Source: Arenicola marina (taxonomy: Eukaryota > Annelida > Polychaeta > Arenicolidae). From it: a DNA stretch of 64,000 bases. The stretch is taken from NCBI GenBank assembly GCA_964019135.1, contig OZ025253.1:4779059-4843058 (forward strand), read 5' to 3'. Position numbers and translations under genes: made by a program. Under the pieces are notes generated by a model, which ran no database searches, was not told the origin of the DNA, and saw only the letters and a program-made list of their open reading frames with translations. Shown piece by piece: positions 1 through 12,300 of this stretch (position 1 is its first letter; each line of letters starts with the position of its first letter).

Positions 1-1251
1 ACGATTCTTTTGTGAGAGTTGAACTGACTTTGTCCACCTTTACGCGTCGCACTAGATTCATCTTTTGGCATGCTTGTCTGCCGAGAATACCTTGATCTGA
101 TTCCTCGGTGACATAGAAAGTTAATTCCTCCCGCTGCCGGTTTCCGGGACACGTCACTGTTAATTTAGTCTTACCTCGTGGTAAAATCTGGTGGTTTCCA
201 AAGGCTGTCAAGACAGTATGTGTCTCTACCAATGGTCTCCGCGGGCTCAGACGGTTGAACACAGACAGCGGCAGAACATTAGTATCAGCACCTGTATCTA
301 ATTTGAACACTGCCTGCTGTTCCTGTATCTGCAATTTGACCAACCAATCCTTATCCCGTCCAATATCACCAATGAACAACGTTCCAACAAATAGTCTATC
401 ATTCATGTCAATATCTTCTGAATCTTCTTGCATAGCATGGACTGATTTTACCTTGTGTGTTCTGAGTCCACCTTCTCCACACACAGTTGCGAAATGATTT
501 AACACATTGCATTTTTGACATCTTTGTCCATATGCCGGACATTTCCGAGGCGGGTGAGTTTGACCACAATACCTGCAGTGTGAACGCTGCTTAACATGTG
601 AGTCGTTGGCGCCGGCTTGAGCTTTTCTTGAGTTACTCACGTGTGGAGCTGGTTTCACAGTATTAACCTGATGACTGTGAGTAGACATGACGCTGAGTTG
701 CTGCTTGGTAGTTTCTGTTGCGTTGCAAATATCCAAAGCTTTTTCTAAAGTTAAGTCCTTTTCACGCAATAGTCTCTCTCTTATTCTGTCCTCTCGAACG
801 CCGAAGACTATTTTATCTCTTATTAACAATAGCTCCTGGTCCCCGAACTCACACGTGGCGGCTTTACTTCTAAGTTCGGTGACCCACTGGTCAATAGATT
901 CATCTTGCTGATTTCGACTCCAAAACTGGTGTCTTTCAAAGACAATGTTCTTTCGAGGTTCACAATAAGATTTGAATTTAGCTAATACAGTTTTATAATT
1001 GTCTTTGTCCTCAACTTGACCATACTCAAATGTCTTGTGTATTTCTTGTGCTTCCGGGCCGGCTGTGTGAAGCAAAATGGCTACCTGTGTCTTCTTCTCC
1101 TTCGTGTCCAGCTCACGTGCTATGAAATACATTTCGAATTGTTGCTGCCAACGTCTCCAGTTGTCCGCAACATTCCCGCACACGAAATTAACTTGCTCAG
1201 GAGGCTTCAGTGAATCCATTTCTGAATTCTGTCGTTTCACTTCTGACACCA
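1..1251 (-). mobile_element. Ty3/Gypsy-like LTR retrotransposon fragment (gag and protease)
   Basis: A long minus-strand frame begins at an ATG at 1251-1249 and runs off the left edge of the window. Parts in order: a gag-like region with the early motif WRRWQQQFEMYF typical of K02A2.6-like Gypsy elements; two zinc knuckles (CRYCGQTHPPRKC, then CQKCNVLNHFATVC) around 590-480; and an aspartic protease motif (LDTGADTNVLPL) around 305-270. Reverse transcriptase and integrase would lie beyond position 1. The visible part looks whole by eye. A TGGCGCC sequence read on the minus strand (1366-1360) could be a tRNA primer-binding site, but I found no convincing LTR next to it, and only about 30 bp separate it from the inverted-duplication block. 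Age cannot be judged without both LTRs; the open frame argues against great age. A host gene derived from gag is an alternative but less likely. Confidence 0.8.
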
Positions 1252-1589
1252 TGTAGTTTTTATGCTCTAAGTGATAACGCGACTATTGCGTTCGGTGTCC
1301 AGGCCCAAAGTGAGTCTGCGTTTATTCAAAAATGCCAAGTCATGTGACAGACGACGAGGGGCGCCACAATCATTACATTAATGTGCAACTACGACAATAT
1401 GATTGTCATCATTGGCACCTCGACCATTGACACTGTATTCGTGCCGTCATTGACATTTCCAACAAAAGTATTAAGGGCGAAGCAGGTGCATCCAGACGTT
1501 CCACTGTTGTGAAGATAATAGTAAAATAGTTAAATAGTAGAAAAAAATATCCATAAAGTGCAATGCTTGCCTGAACTATTTAGATTAAA

Positions 1590-1672
1590 ATCTCTACCCT
1601 CACTCCCACCCCCTCTCCCACTATGATCTCTCACCGCCCCCCCCCCCGCCCCCCGCCCCCCTCCTGACCCAC
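1590..1672. other. C-rich tract before the plus-strand GH9 exon
   Basis: A pyrimidine-rich, C-dominated stretch (runs of up to about 10 C) sits directly upstream of the exon acceptor. It could act as an unusually C-rich polypyrimidine tract. The inverted copy has the matching G-run at 24572-24593. Confidence 0.5.
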
Positions 1673-1675
1673 TAG

Positions 1676-1866
1676 GTCCTGCAACCCCCAGCCGTCGCCT
1701 TGCGACTGGACCGACTTCAGTCTGGACGTCCCCAACCCCGAAGTGCTGTACGGCGCGGTCGTGAGCGGACCTAATAGTGGAGACTACTTCCTCGATAGGC
1801 GGGATCACTACGTCTACACCAACGTGGGGATTGACTTCAACGCGGTCGTCCAAGCGGCCGTGGCCG
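1676..1866 (+). CDS. Duplicated GH9 exon (C-terminal catalytic segment), plus-strand copy
   Basis: This is a 191-nt exon with acceptor ACTAG just before 1676 and donor GTAGGT after 1866, the same boundaries and phases (2 in, 1 out) as the minus-strand exon 24560-24370. It encodes the GH9 C-terminal block: CNPQPSPCDW, PNPEVLYGAVVSGP, then DRRDHYVYTNVGIDFNA. The family pattern is D-x4-Y-x3-E-x-[STA]-x3-N-[STA]; here the Glu position is Asn (codon 1821-1823). It differs from the other copy at 10 amino acids with only 2 silent codon changes. No partner exon is seen on this strand: upstream lies the retrotransposon fragment and then the window edge. It may be an orphan exon, or belong to a second GH9 gene that starts left of the window. 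Confidence 0.8.
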
Positions 1867-4015
1867 GTAGGTGCTCCCCTCTATGGGTCACCAGGCTAAC
1901 TGGACATTGCTGCAATCAGTGCTCGTTACTAACCTTTTAAACCTTTTTTAAAGACATTCATACAGTTACCTGTTACCTGGGAAACGTGCAACGCGCTTGG
2001 TATGGAAACAATGTAATTTAGGCTCTTTATGAAATAGTTAACGAGGGACGTTGTCGAAACGTTGGCCGAACGGGTGCATTTCGTGCAGCTATCTTTTCCG
2101 TCTTTTCAAGTATGATAACAAGGCGATGCCGAACGGACTCAACATTCACATTGTCAGATAATGCACCACCGACAGTTCTCCAAATATTAGTAGAAAATCA
2201 TAATGCAGATGGCAATTTGCTGCATGAGCGGCTGTAAGCGTCGTGTATCCTGGAAACATAAATGTAGCCATATGATTCAGACATTGTCGACATGATTGCA
2301 CACTTATTATTGTCTTAGTTCATTTCGTCTTGGCATACATACAATTGGAAAGGCTGTGTGCATCATTCACTACATAATGAAAATAGTTTAAATTTCTTGG
2401 GTGTTAAAAAATGTGCTGTATGAGTTCCATCTCACCTGATTATAGTTAGTTAACGGTTTTATCTTCCAGCCCTGCTTGATCACATGATGGCGGTTTGAGC
2501 CCCGGGACAGCGTGATCAGAGGGGGTTGGGGTATCAAATGGCATATACGAGAGACAGAAAACCCCGACTATACTCACTTTCGCCGTCCACAAAAATCCAT
2601 TTATTGCACAAATGGTGGGCCATACATGTATGGCTTTCCAAGGATAGACAAACCCGAGACCCCCCAGACAAACCCCAGACTCAGTGCACACCGACGTTTT
2701 TCTCCTTCTATTGGTTTTTTGATCCGTTATTGATGTCTGCATTAGGGTTAATATCAACCAGTTATTTACTTGTGTTTATTTCATCTCTCGTTTCGCCCGT
2801 TAACAAGTGGGTTAAAGGTATTGCTTCGCGCTTCGTTGTTGAGTGTCTATGATGTGTGTATACAGTGTCATGTCGAATCTAGGATCGCTTTAATTGTGTA
2901 ACTGTTTCTATTTTGTATCACCTTCATACTTGCGTAGCGAATAAATATTACTCAATGGAGTCCAGGACAAACTGACATCTATGTAAACTTGATGTTTGGG
3001 TTCCATTTCTGAAAAAAAAACGCAAATCCCCACCAAACAAAACAATTTTGAAATTCAGAATTAAGTTTATGTGTTCGCAAAGATGTTATTGAGCCCGGTA
3101 AGGAAAAAAAACCTCCAGTACAGAAACAAGAATGGACTTTTCCACGTTGACGCGTCTAGCAACCCGCTGTTTACTGAAGTCAACCAATGAGAGACCGGCT
3201 GCTGGCGGCAAGAAGTTCTACCCAGTCGATCATTCGGACAACAGATGCTGACGAGGTTACCTCCTCCTCCCCACCGCCTCCTTTATAATAAGTTTTGCTT
3301 GCATTTCAGTTTTTTCATCACTACTCCAGGAATTATTAAATTGATAAGTATAGTATACCATACAATTCTTCTATTTATGAACTTTCGTAATAAACTGATG
3401 TAGAATTATTTTATTAACAGATAACTTAACATTTAAGGAAATGGATGATCACTGTTCCTTGTTTTTCTGAACCTAATTTGTAAATGCTATCATACTTTCG
3501 ATACCCCCAGCTTTCAACACAGTAGAAAGCTACATTACATATGAGAATTCCAGTGGCTAGCCTGAAAGCGACCATACGAAGTTTTAATCAATATTATTGA
3601 ATCGCCAGACCAAGTGTAAATCTTGAAATTTGTTCAGGTTAATGAAAGTTTTCGCCAATTCTTTTTGGTTACTCCACTGAGGGATTGCGATTGGGAATAA
3701 ATCCCAATTATATATGTACCAAGGTATTCAAATTTGAAACTTAATGCATGCTATTGTTATATTTGTGAGCATGGCGGATGTCCCCTCACCTTTCCTGGCT
3801 TAACGATAAGAGTAATCAGCTCAATTGAATATTATGTACGTGGTAACTCAAGCTGACTGAAAATGATATGTCAATTTTAGGCCAACACATTAATTCTGAG
3901 TGGTCTTAATTCATTTTTAATTTCGCTTTTACTTAAACGTGCAAAATTTATCACGTATTGTCAGCATATCCACTTTTACCAATTCTAAGGTGATCAGTCA
4001 ATATATATTTGGATA
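1867..4015. other. Non-coding part of the left inverted arm
   Basis: This is DNA downstream of the duplicated exon. It holds several short open frames on both strands (for example 2446-2852), but they occur equally in the other arm, carry no recognisable domain and are probably chance. A final short GH9 exon could lie here; I could not identify one. Confidence 0.5.
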
Positions 4016-4019
4016 ATGT

Positions 4020-4235
4020 ATTTGGCATACGTACATGCCGATGTGTGCCACCTACGTACATGGCGATGTGTTCGCCTTCGTACAGGGCGATGTGTTTCGC
4101 CTTCATACAATACATGGCAATTGGTTACGCCAACCCATAATAGGGTCACGTGGTCTATTCCCGTTTATTGGCGATGCGTTCCGCCAATTACTGGCGAAGT
4201 GTTCCGCCAGTTAGTGGCAAAGTGTTCCGCCACTT
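4020..4235 (+). repeat. Tandem short hairpin repeats (GGCGAxGxGTTCCGCC family)
   Basis: About seven units of roughly 22-30 bp each can fold into a small hairpin with GGCG and CGCC arms around an AxGTGTTC-like loop. In the last three units the bases just outside the core differ between units yet stay complementary: ATT with AAT, ACT with AGT, AGT with ACT. The set recurs in inverted form at 21985-22100. No coding sense is evident. Confidence 0.7.
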
Positions 4236-4343
4236 TTATTTAATTTATTTGACAATTTGCTGGTCATGTAGTGTCTTTCTCACTCGGCAAATAAATTTGC
4301 CCTTTCCAATTCCATACATTGTGTTCTGTTTTCATGCCAGGTC

Positions 4344-5213
4344 ATGCTCTCTCACTCCCTCTCCGACCCCCCCCCCCACCCCGTGGCCCTGACTCTGTCA
4401 CTCCCTCTCCGAGCCCCCCCCCCACCCCACCCCGTGGCCCTGGCTCTCTCACTCCCTCTCCAGCCCCCCCCCGTGGCCTTGGCTCTCTCACTCCCTCTCC
4501 GAGCGCCCCCCCCCACCCCGTGGCCCTGGCTCTCTCACTCCCTCTCTGAGCCCCCCCCACCCCGTGGCCCTGGCTCTCTCCCTCTCCGAGCCCCCCCCCC
4601 ACCCCGTGGCCCTGTTTCTATCACTCCCTCTCCGACCCCCCCCCGCCACCCCACCCCGTGGCCCTGGCTCTCTCACTCCCTCTCCAGCCGCCCCCCCCCC
4701 ACCCCGTGGCCTTGGCTCTCTCACTCCCTCTCCGAGCGCCCCCCCCACCCCGTGGCCCTGTTTCTATCACTCCCTCTCCGAGCCCCCCCCCACCCCACCC
4801 CGTGGCCCTGGCTCTCTCACTCCCTCTCCAGCCGCCCCCCCACCCGACCCCGTGGCCTTGGCTCTCTCACTCCCTCTCCGAGCGCCCCCCCCCACCCCGT
4901 GGCCCTGGCTCTCTCGCTCCCTCTCCGAGACCCCCCCACCCGGTGGCCCTGGCTCTCTCCCTCTCCGAGACCCCCCCCCCGTGGCCTTGGCTCTCTCACA
5001 CCCTCTCCGAGCGCCCCCCCCCCCCCACCCCGTGGCCCTGGCTCTCTCACTCCCTCTCCGAGCCCCCCCCCACCCCGTGGCCCTGACTTTCTCACTCCCT
5101 TTCCGAGGCTCCCCCCCACCCCGCCCCGTCGCTCTTTCTCTCTCTCTCACTCCCTCTTTGAGCCCCCCCCCCGCCACGTGGCTCGGTCTCTCTCTCTCCA
5201 CAATCATCCCTTA
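4344..5213 (+). repeat. C-rich minisatellite, unit about 45-50 bp
   Basis: About 18 copies of a unit built from a C-run, ACCCCGTGGCCCTGG, CTCTCTCACTCCCTCTCCGAG. C-run length (6 to 14) is the main variable, so frames shift between units and all six frames show long spurious ORFs (up to 291 codons at 4344-5219). Strand composition is strongly asymmetric, C on plus and G on minus. It begins within a few bases of the inner end of the left inverted arm. Confidence 0.95.
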
Positions 5214-5215
5214 AA

Positions 5216-5690
5216 ATAAAAGTGCCCCACTGTTATGAAAACGCGGCTCTAGCTAGGCTTCACCTTTGAACATGACAGTGGCGATATAATGCAATAAAGT
5301 GTGATCTTGATATATAGCATTCCTTTAAGAGGAAGCTCCAGAGATAAATGATTTTTGAATTTAAAAAAAACATTAGCGCGGTTGGTAAAACGTTTCTGTC
5401 AGCCTAACAGTGCGCCCCTGTATAGGGCCTGCACAGCTTTCTCTACGGCCATCGTACAGGTTTTTGTGACGCGCTGGCAAAATTCTGGGTGTGGATGTTG
5501 GTGAGGACGACAATACCGGGAAAAACATATAAAACAAACAGTGGCGGGGTGAACAAGCAACTGAGAGTGGAAAACCTGTGGTAATGGTCGGCAAACAGAG
5601 GCGGCCAGTGAAGGATGGGCCGGACCATAGATCACATTGTGGCAGCGATGGCCAGGGGCCAACACATGGAGCCATGACTTATAGAAATAT
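5216..5690. other. Unassigned sequence
   Basis: Ordinary mixed-composition DNA. Overlapping minus-strand open frames of about 60-100 codons at 5373-5707 show no recognisable domain and look like chance. Confidence 0.5.
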
Positions 5691-5699
5691 GACATGTAT

Positions 5700-5945
5700 A
5701 ATTGCACTGTTTTATATATACGTATTATAAATACATAATTTTAAAAGATATGATATATGCATAATTGTACTGCTTTATATATACGAATTATAATGCAAAA
5801 TTGTAGCACTTTATATAAAGATACGATATATGCATAATTGTACTGCTTTATATATACGAATTATAAATGCATAATTTTAGCAATTTATATAAAGATATGA
5901 TATATGCACAATTGTAGTATTTTTGTATACGAATGTGATGTAGAC
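5700..5945 (+). repeat. AT-rich tandem repeat, unit about 75 bp
   Basis: Roughly three and a half copies of an AT-rich unit containing AAGATATGATATATGCATAA followed by TTGTACTGCTTTATATATAC. The last copy is degenerate. Confidence 0.75.
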
Positions 5946-6371
5946 ATCATTCTAGTATTATGGCACACTTTTGACAAGATATATTAGTGCATTTTATGCA
6001 TTATATATTTTCTTGCGGCATATATATGTAGGAATGCCTTACTTTAACTATATGGGACCATGTAAGTGTGATTTGCATATGGTTTATGCGCATGCGATCT
6101 GGGCATATATGGCAAAAGGAGGGCTGGTATTTAGAACGAATAGTTACTTATTGCCAAGAAATAGGGAAACACATCAATAGAGATGGGAAACACATCAATA
6201 AAGATGGAAAAACACATGGGATATCACTGGTAAAGATCTAAATAAATAGCGAAAAATATACACTGATACACAGAAACATATTTCGAACAAGGATATAAGC
6301 AGATATGCGGTTTATGAAATTAAGTTCTTTCGTATGAACATGAAGTTAGCGACTTTACGTTCGTTTTTCTT

Positions 6372-9300
6372 ACATACCACCCGCTGGACAGACTTAGTTT
6401 TTATGACCTATCCCACCCTAGATAGGCGCAGTTGTTTTTATTATATATCATACGCTAGATAGACGCAGTTTGTTTTTATTATCTACCCCACGCTAGATAG
6501 ACGCAGTTTGTTTTTATTATCTACCCCACGCTAGATAGACGCAGTTCGCTTTTATTATCTACCCCACGCTAGATAGACGCAGTTTGTTTTTATTATCTAC
6601 CCCACGCTAGATAAACGCAGTTCGCTTTTATTATCTACCCCACGCTAGATTGACGGTGCTTGTTTCTATTATCTACCCCACGCTAGATTGACGCAGCTTG
6701 TTTTTATTATCTACCCCACGCTAGATAGACGCAGTTTGTTTTTATTATCTACCCCACGCTAGATTGACGCTGTTTGTTTTTATTATCTACCCCACGCTAG
6801 ATAGACGCAGTTTGTTTTTATTATCTACCCCACGCTAGATAGACGCAGTTCGCTTTTATTATCTACCCCACGCTAGATTGACGGTGCTTGTTTCTATTAT
6901 CTACCCCACGCTAGATAGACGCAGTTTGTTTTTATTATCTACCCCACGCTAGATAGACGCAGTTCGCTTTTATTATCTACCCCACGCTAGATTGACGGTG
7001 CTTGTTTCTATTATCTACCCCACGCTAGATTGACGCAGCTTGTTTTTATTATCTACCCCACGCTAGATTGACGCTGTTTGTTTTTATTATCTACCCCACG
7101 CTAGATAGACGCAGTTTGTTTTTATTATCTACCCCACGCTAGATAGATGCAGTTCGCTTTTATTATCTACCCCACGCTAGATTGACGGTGCTTGTTTCTA
7201 TTATCTACCCCACGCTAGATAGACGGTGCTTGTTTCTATTATCTACCCCACGCTAGATTGACGCAGCTTGTTTTTATTATCTACCCCACGCTAGATAGAC
7301 GCAGTTTGTTTTTATTATCTACCCCACGCTAGATTGACGCTGTTTCTTTTTATTATCTACCCCACGCTAGATAGACGCAGTTTGTTTTTATTATCTACCC
7401 CACGCTAGATAGACGCAGTTTGTTTTTATTATCTACCCCACGCTAGATTGACGGTGCATGTTTCTATTATCTACCCCACGCTAGATTGACGCAGTTTGTT
7501 TATATTATCTACCCCACGCTAGATTGACGCTGTTTGTTTTTATTATCTACCCCACGCTAGATAGACGCAGTTTGTTTTTATTATCTACCCCACGCTAGAT
7601 AGATGCAGTTCGCTTTTATTATCTACCCCACGCTAGATTGACGGTGCTTGTTTCTATTATCTACCCCACGCTAGATAGACGGTGCTTGTTTCTATTATCT
7701 ACCCCACGCTAGATTGACGCAGCTTGTTTTTATTATCTACCCCACGCTAGATAGACGCAGTTTGTTTTTATTATCTACCCCACGCTAGATTGACGCTGTT
7801 TGTTTTTACTATCTACCCCACGCTAGATAGACGCAGTTTGTTTTTATTATCTACCCCACGCTAGATAGACGCAGTTTGTTTTTATTATCTACCCCACGCT
7901 AGATTGACGGTGCTTGTTTCTATTATCTACCCCACGCTAGATTGACGCAGCTTGTTTTTATTATCTACCCCACGCTAGATAGACGCAGTTTGTTTTTATT
8001 ATCTACCCCACGCTAGATTGACGCTGTTTGTTTTTATTATCTACCCCACGCTAGATAGACGCAGTTGGTTTTTATTATCTACCCCACGCTAGATAGACGC
8101 AGTTCGCTTTTATTATCTACCCCACGCTAGATTGACGGTGCTTGTTTCTATTATCTACCCCACGCTAGATTGACGCAGCTTGTTTTTATTATCTACCCCA
8201 CGCTAGATAGACGCAGTTTGTTTTTATTATCTACCCCACGCTAGATTGACGCTGTTTGTTTTTATTATCTACTCCACGCTAGATAGACGCTGTTTGTTTG
8301 TATTATCTACTCCACGCTAGATTGACGCTGTTTGTTTTTATTATCTACTCCACGCTAGATAGACGCAGTTGTTTTTATTATCTACCCCACGCTAGATGGA
8401 CGCAGTTTGTTTTTATTATCTACCCCACGATAAATAGACGCAGTTTGTTTGTATTATCTACTCCACGCTAGATTGACGCTGTTTGTTTTTATTATCTACT
8501 CCACGCTAGATAGACGCAGTTGTTTTTATTATCTACCCCACGCTAGTTAGACGCAGTTTGTTTTTATTATCTACCCCACGCTAGATTGACGCTGTCTGTT
8601 TTTATTATCTACCCCACGATAAATATACGTAGTTTGTTTTTATAATCTACCCCACGCTAGATAGACGCAGTTTGCTTTTATTATCTACCCCACGCTAGAT
8701 CGACGCTGTTTGTTTTTATTATGTATCCCACGCTAGATGGACGCAGTTTGCTTTTGTTATCTACCCTACGCTATATAGAAATAGTTCGTTTTTATTACAT
8801 ACCCCAGGCTAGATTGACGCAGTTTGCTTTTATTATCTATCCCACGCTAGTTAGACGCAGTTTGCTTTTATTATCAGCCCCACGATAAATAGACGTAGTT
8901 TGGTTTTATTATCTACTCCACGCTAGACTGACGCAGTTTGTTTTTATTATCTACCCCACGCTAGATAGACGCAGTTTGTTTTTATTATCTACCCCACGCT
9001 AGATAGACGCTGCTTGTTTCTATTATCTACCCCTCGATAGATAGACGCAGTTTGTTGTTATTATCTACCCCACGCTAGATAGACGCTGTTTGTTTTTATT
9101 ATCTACCCCACGATAGATAGACGCAGTTGGTTTTATTATCTACCCCACGCCAGATAGACGCAGTTTGTTTTTATTATCTACTCCACGCTAGATCGACGCT
9201 GTTTGTTTTTATTATCTACCCCACGCTAGATTGACGCAGTTTGGCTTTATTATCTACCCCACGCTAGATAGACGCAGTGTGTATTTATTATCTACCCCAC

Positions 9301-12300
9301 GATAGATAGACGTAGTTTGTTTTTATTATCTACTCCACGCCAGATAGACGCAGTTGTTTTTATTATGTACCCCACGCTAGTTAGACGCAGTTTGTTTTTA
9401 TTATCTTCCCCACGCTAGATGGACGCAGTTTGCTTTTATTATCTACCCCCCGCTAGATAAAAATAGTTTGTTTTTTATTACATACCCCACGCTAGAATGA
9501 CGCAGTTTGCTTTTATTATCTACCCCACGCTAGAATGACGCAGCTTGCTTTTATTATCTACCCCACGCTAGATTGACGCAGTTTGCTTTTATTATCTACC
9601 CCACGATAAATAGAAATAGTTTGTTTTTTATTACATAACGCACGCTAGATGGACGCAGTTTGTTTTTATTATCTACCGCACGCTAGATAGAAATAGTTTG
9701 TTTTTTATTACATACCCCACGCTAGAATGACGCAGTTTGTTTTTATTATCTACCCCACGCTAGATTGACGCAGTTTGCTTTTATTATCTACCCCACGCTA
9801 GTTAGACGCAGTTTGTTTTTATTCTCTAGCCCACGCTAGATAGACGCAGTTGTTTTTATTATCTACCCCACGCTAGTTAGACGCAGTTTGTTTTTATTAT
9901 CTACCCGACGCTAGATTGACGCAGTTTGCTTTTATTATTTACCCCACGCTAGATAGACGTAGTGTGTATTTATTATCTACCCAAAGCTAGTTAGACGCAG
10001 TTTGTTTTTATTATTTACCCGACGCTAGATGGACGCAGTTTGCTTTTATTGTCTACCGCACGCCAGATAGAAATAGTTTGTTTTTTATTACATAACGCAC
10101 GCTAGATGGACGCAGTTTGTTTTTATTATCTACCCCACGCTAGATGGACGCAGTTTGCTTTTATTGTCTACCGCACGCTAGATAGAAATAGTTTGTTTTT
10201 TATTACATACCCCACGCTAGAATGACGCAGTTTGTTTTTATTATCTACCCCACCCTAGATTGACGCAGTTTGTTTTTATTATCTACCGCACGCTAGATAG
10301 AAATAGTTTGTTTTTTATTACATACCCCACGCTAGAATGACGCAGTTTGTTTTTATTATCTACCCCACGCTAGATTGACGCAGTTTGCTTTTATTATCTA
10401 CCCCACGCTAGTTAGACGCAGTTTGTTTTTATTATCTACCGCACGCTAGATAGAAATAGTTTGTTTTTTATTACATACCCCACGCTAGATTGACGCAGTT
10501 TGCTTTTATTATCTACCCCACGCTAGTTAGACGCAGTTTGTTTTTATTATCTAGCCCACGCTAGATAGACGCAGTTGTTTTTATTATCTACCCCACGCTA
10601 GTTAGACGCAGTTTGTTTTTATTATCTACCCGACGCTAGATAGACGCAGTTTGCTTTTATTATTTACCCCACGCTAGATAGACGTAGTGTGTATTTATTA
10701 TCTACCCAAAGCTAGTTAGACGCAGTTTGTTTTTATTATCTACCCGACGCTAGATGGACGCAGTTTGCTTTTATTGTCTACCGCACGCCAGATAGAAATA
10801 GTTTGTTTTTTATCACATAACGCACGCTAGATGGACGCAGTTTGTTTTTATTATCTACCCCACGCTAGATGGACGCAGTTTGCTTTTATTGTCTACCGCA
10901 CGCTAGATGGAAATAGTTTGTTTTTTATTACATACCCCACGCTAGAATGACGCAGTTTGTTTTTATTATCTACCCCACGCTAGATTGACGCAGTTTGTTT
11001 TTATTATCTACCCCACGCTAGTTAGACGCAGTTTGTTTTGATTATCTACCCCACGCTAGATAGACGCAGTTGTTTTTATTATCTACCCCACGCTAGTTAG
11101 ACGCAGTTGGTTTTTATTATCTACCCGACGCTAGATTGACGCAGTTTGCTTTTATTATCCACCCCACGCTAGATAGACGTAGTGTGTATTTATTATCTAC
11201 CCAAAGCTAGTTAGACGCAGTTTGTTTTTATTATCTACCCGACGCTAGATGGACGCTGTTTGTTTTTATTATCTACTCCACGCTAGATTGACGCTGTTTG
11301 TTTTTATTATCTACTCCACGCTAGATAGACGCAGTTGTTTTTATTATCTTCCCCACGCTAGATGGACGCAGTTTGCTTTTATTATCTACCCCACGCTAGA
11401 TAAAAATAGTTTGTTTTTTATTACATACCCCAGGCTAGAATGACGCAGTTTGCTTTTATTATCTACCCCACGCTAGAATGACGCAGTTTGCTTTTATTAT
11501 CTACCCCACGCTAGATTGACGCAGTTTGCTTTTATTATCTACCCCACGATAAATAGAAATAGTTTGTTTTTTATTACATAACGCACGCTAGATGGACGCA
11601 GTTTGTTTTTATTATCTACCCCACGCTAGATGGACGCAGTTTGCTTTTATTGTCTACCGCACGCTAGATGGAAATAGTTTGTTTTTTATTACATACCCCA
11701 CGCTAGATGGACGCAGTTTGTTTTTATTATCTACCCCACGCTAGATTGACGCAGTTTGCTTTTATTATCTACCCCACGCTAGTTAGACACAGTTTGTTTT
11801 TATTATCGACCCCACGCTAGAATGACGCAGTTTGTTTTTATTATCTACCCCACGCTAGATAGACGCAGTTTGTTTTTATTATCTACCCCACGCTAGATGG
11901 ACGCAGTTTGCTTTTATTGTCTACCGCACGCTAGATGGAAATAGTTTGTTTTTTATTACATACCCCACGCTAGATGGACGCAGTTTGTTTTTATTATCTA
12001 CCCCACGCTAGATTGACGCAGTTTGCTTTTATTATCTACCCCACGCTAGTTAGACGCAGTTTGTTTTCATTATCTACCCCACGCTAGATTGACGCAGTTT
12101 GCTTTTATTATCTACCTCACGCTAGATAGACGTAGTGTGTATTTATTATCTACCCAAAGCTAGATAGACGCTGTTTGTTTTTATTATCTACCCCACGCTA
12201 GATAGACGCAGTTGTTTTTATTATCTACCCCACGCTAGTTAGACGCAGTTAGTTTTTATTATCTACCCGACGCTAGATTGACGCAGTTTGCTTTTATTAT

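Larger units (their letters stand above)
1398..4341 (+). repeat. Left arm of a long inverted duplication
   Basis: This block of about 2.9 kb reappears in reverse complement at 21867-24847. Matching landmarks include the GH9 exon (1676-1866 against 24560-24370), the stretch at 2455-2750 against 23655-23360, the A-run and CTCCTCC segment around 3010-3290 against 23100-22830, and the short hairpins at 4020-4235 against 22100-21985. By eye the arms are about 90-95% identical with small indels, so the event is old enough to diverge and not a simple assembly copy. The outer junction is near a shared CAATCATAT, after which the two copies differ; the inner junction is near GCCAGG. The captured DNA is the 3' part of a GH9 intron, its following exon and about 2.5 kb downstream. 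Confidence 0.9.

Noticed and set aside
1366-1400. Short LTR next to the gag fragment
   Set aside because: About 30 bp only, no TG...CA ends, no partner copy.
1867-1940. Read-through of the GH9 exon to a stop at 1938-1940 (and the matching one in the other copy) as the natural protein end
   Set aside because: A good GTAGGT donor follows the exon and the extra residues do not resemble GH9 C-termini and differ between copies.
4344-5219. Open frame of 291 codons (and overlapping frames on both strands)
   Set aside because: Translation of the C-rich minisatellite; all frames are open because the unit lacks stops.
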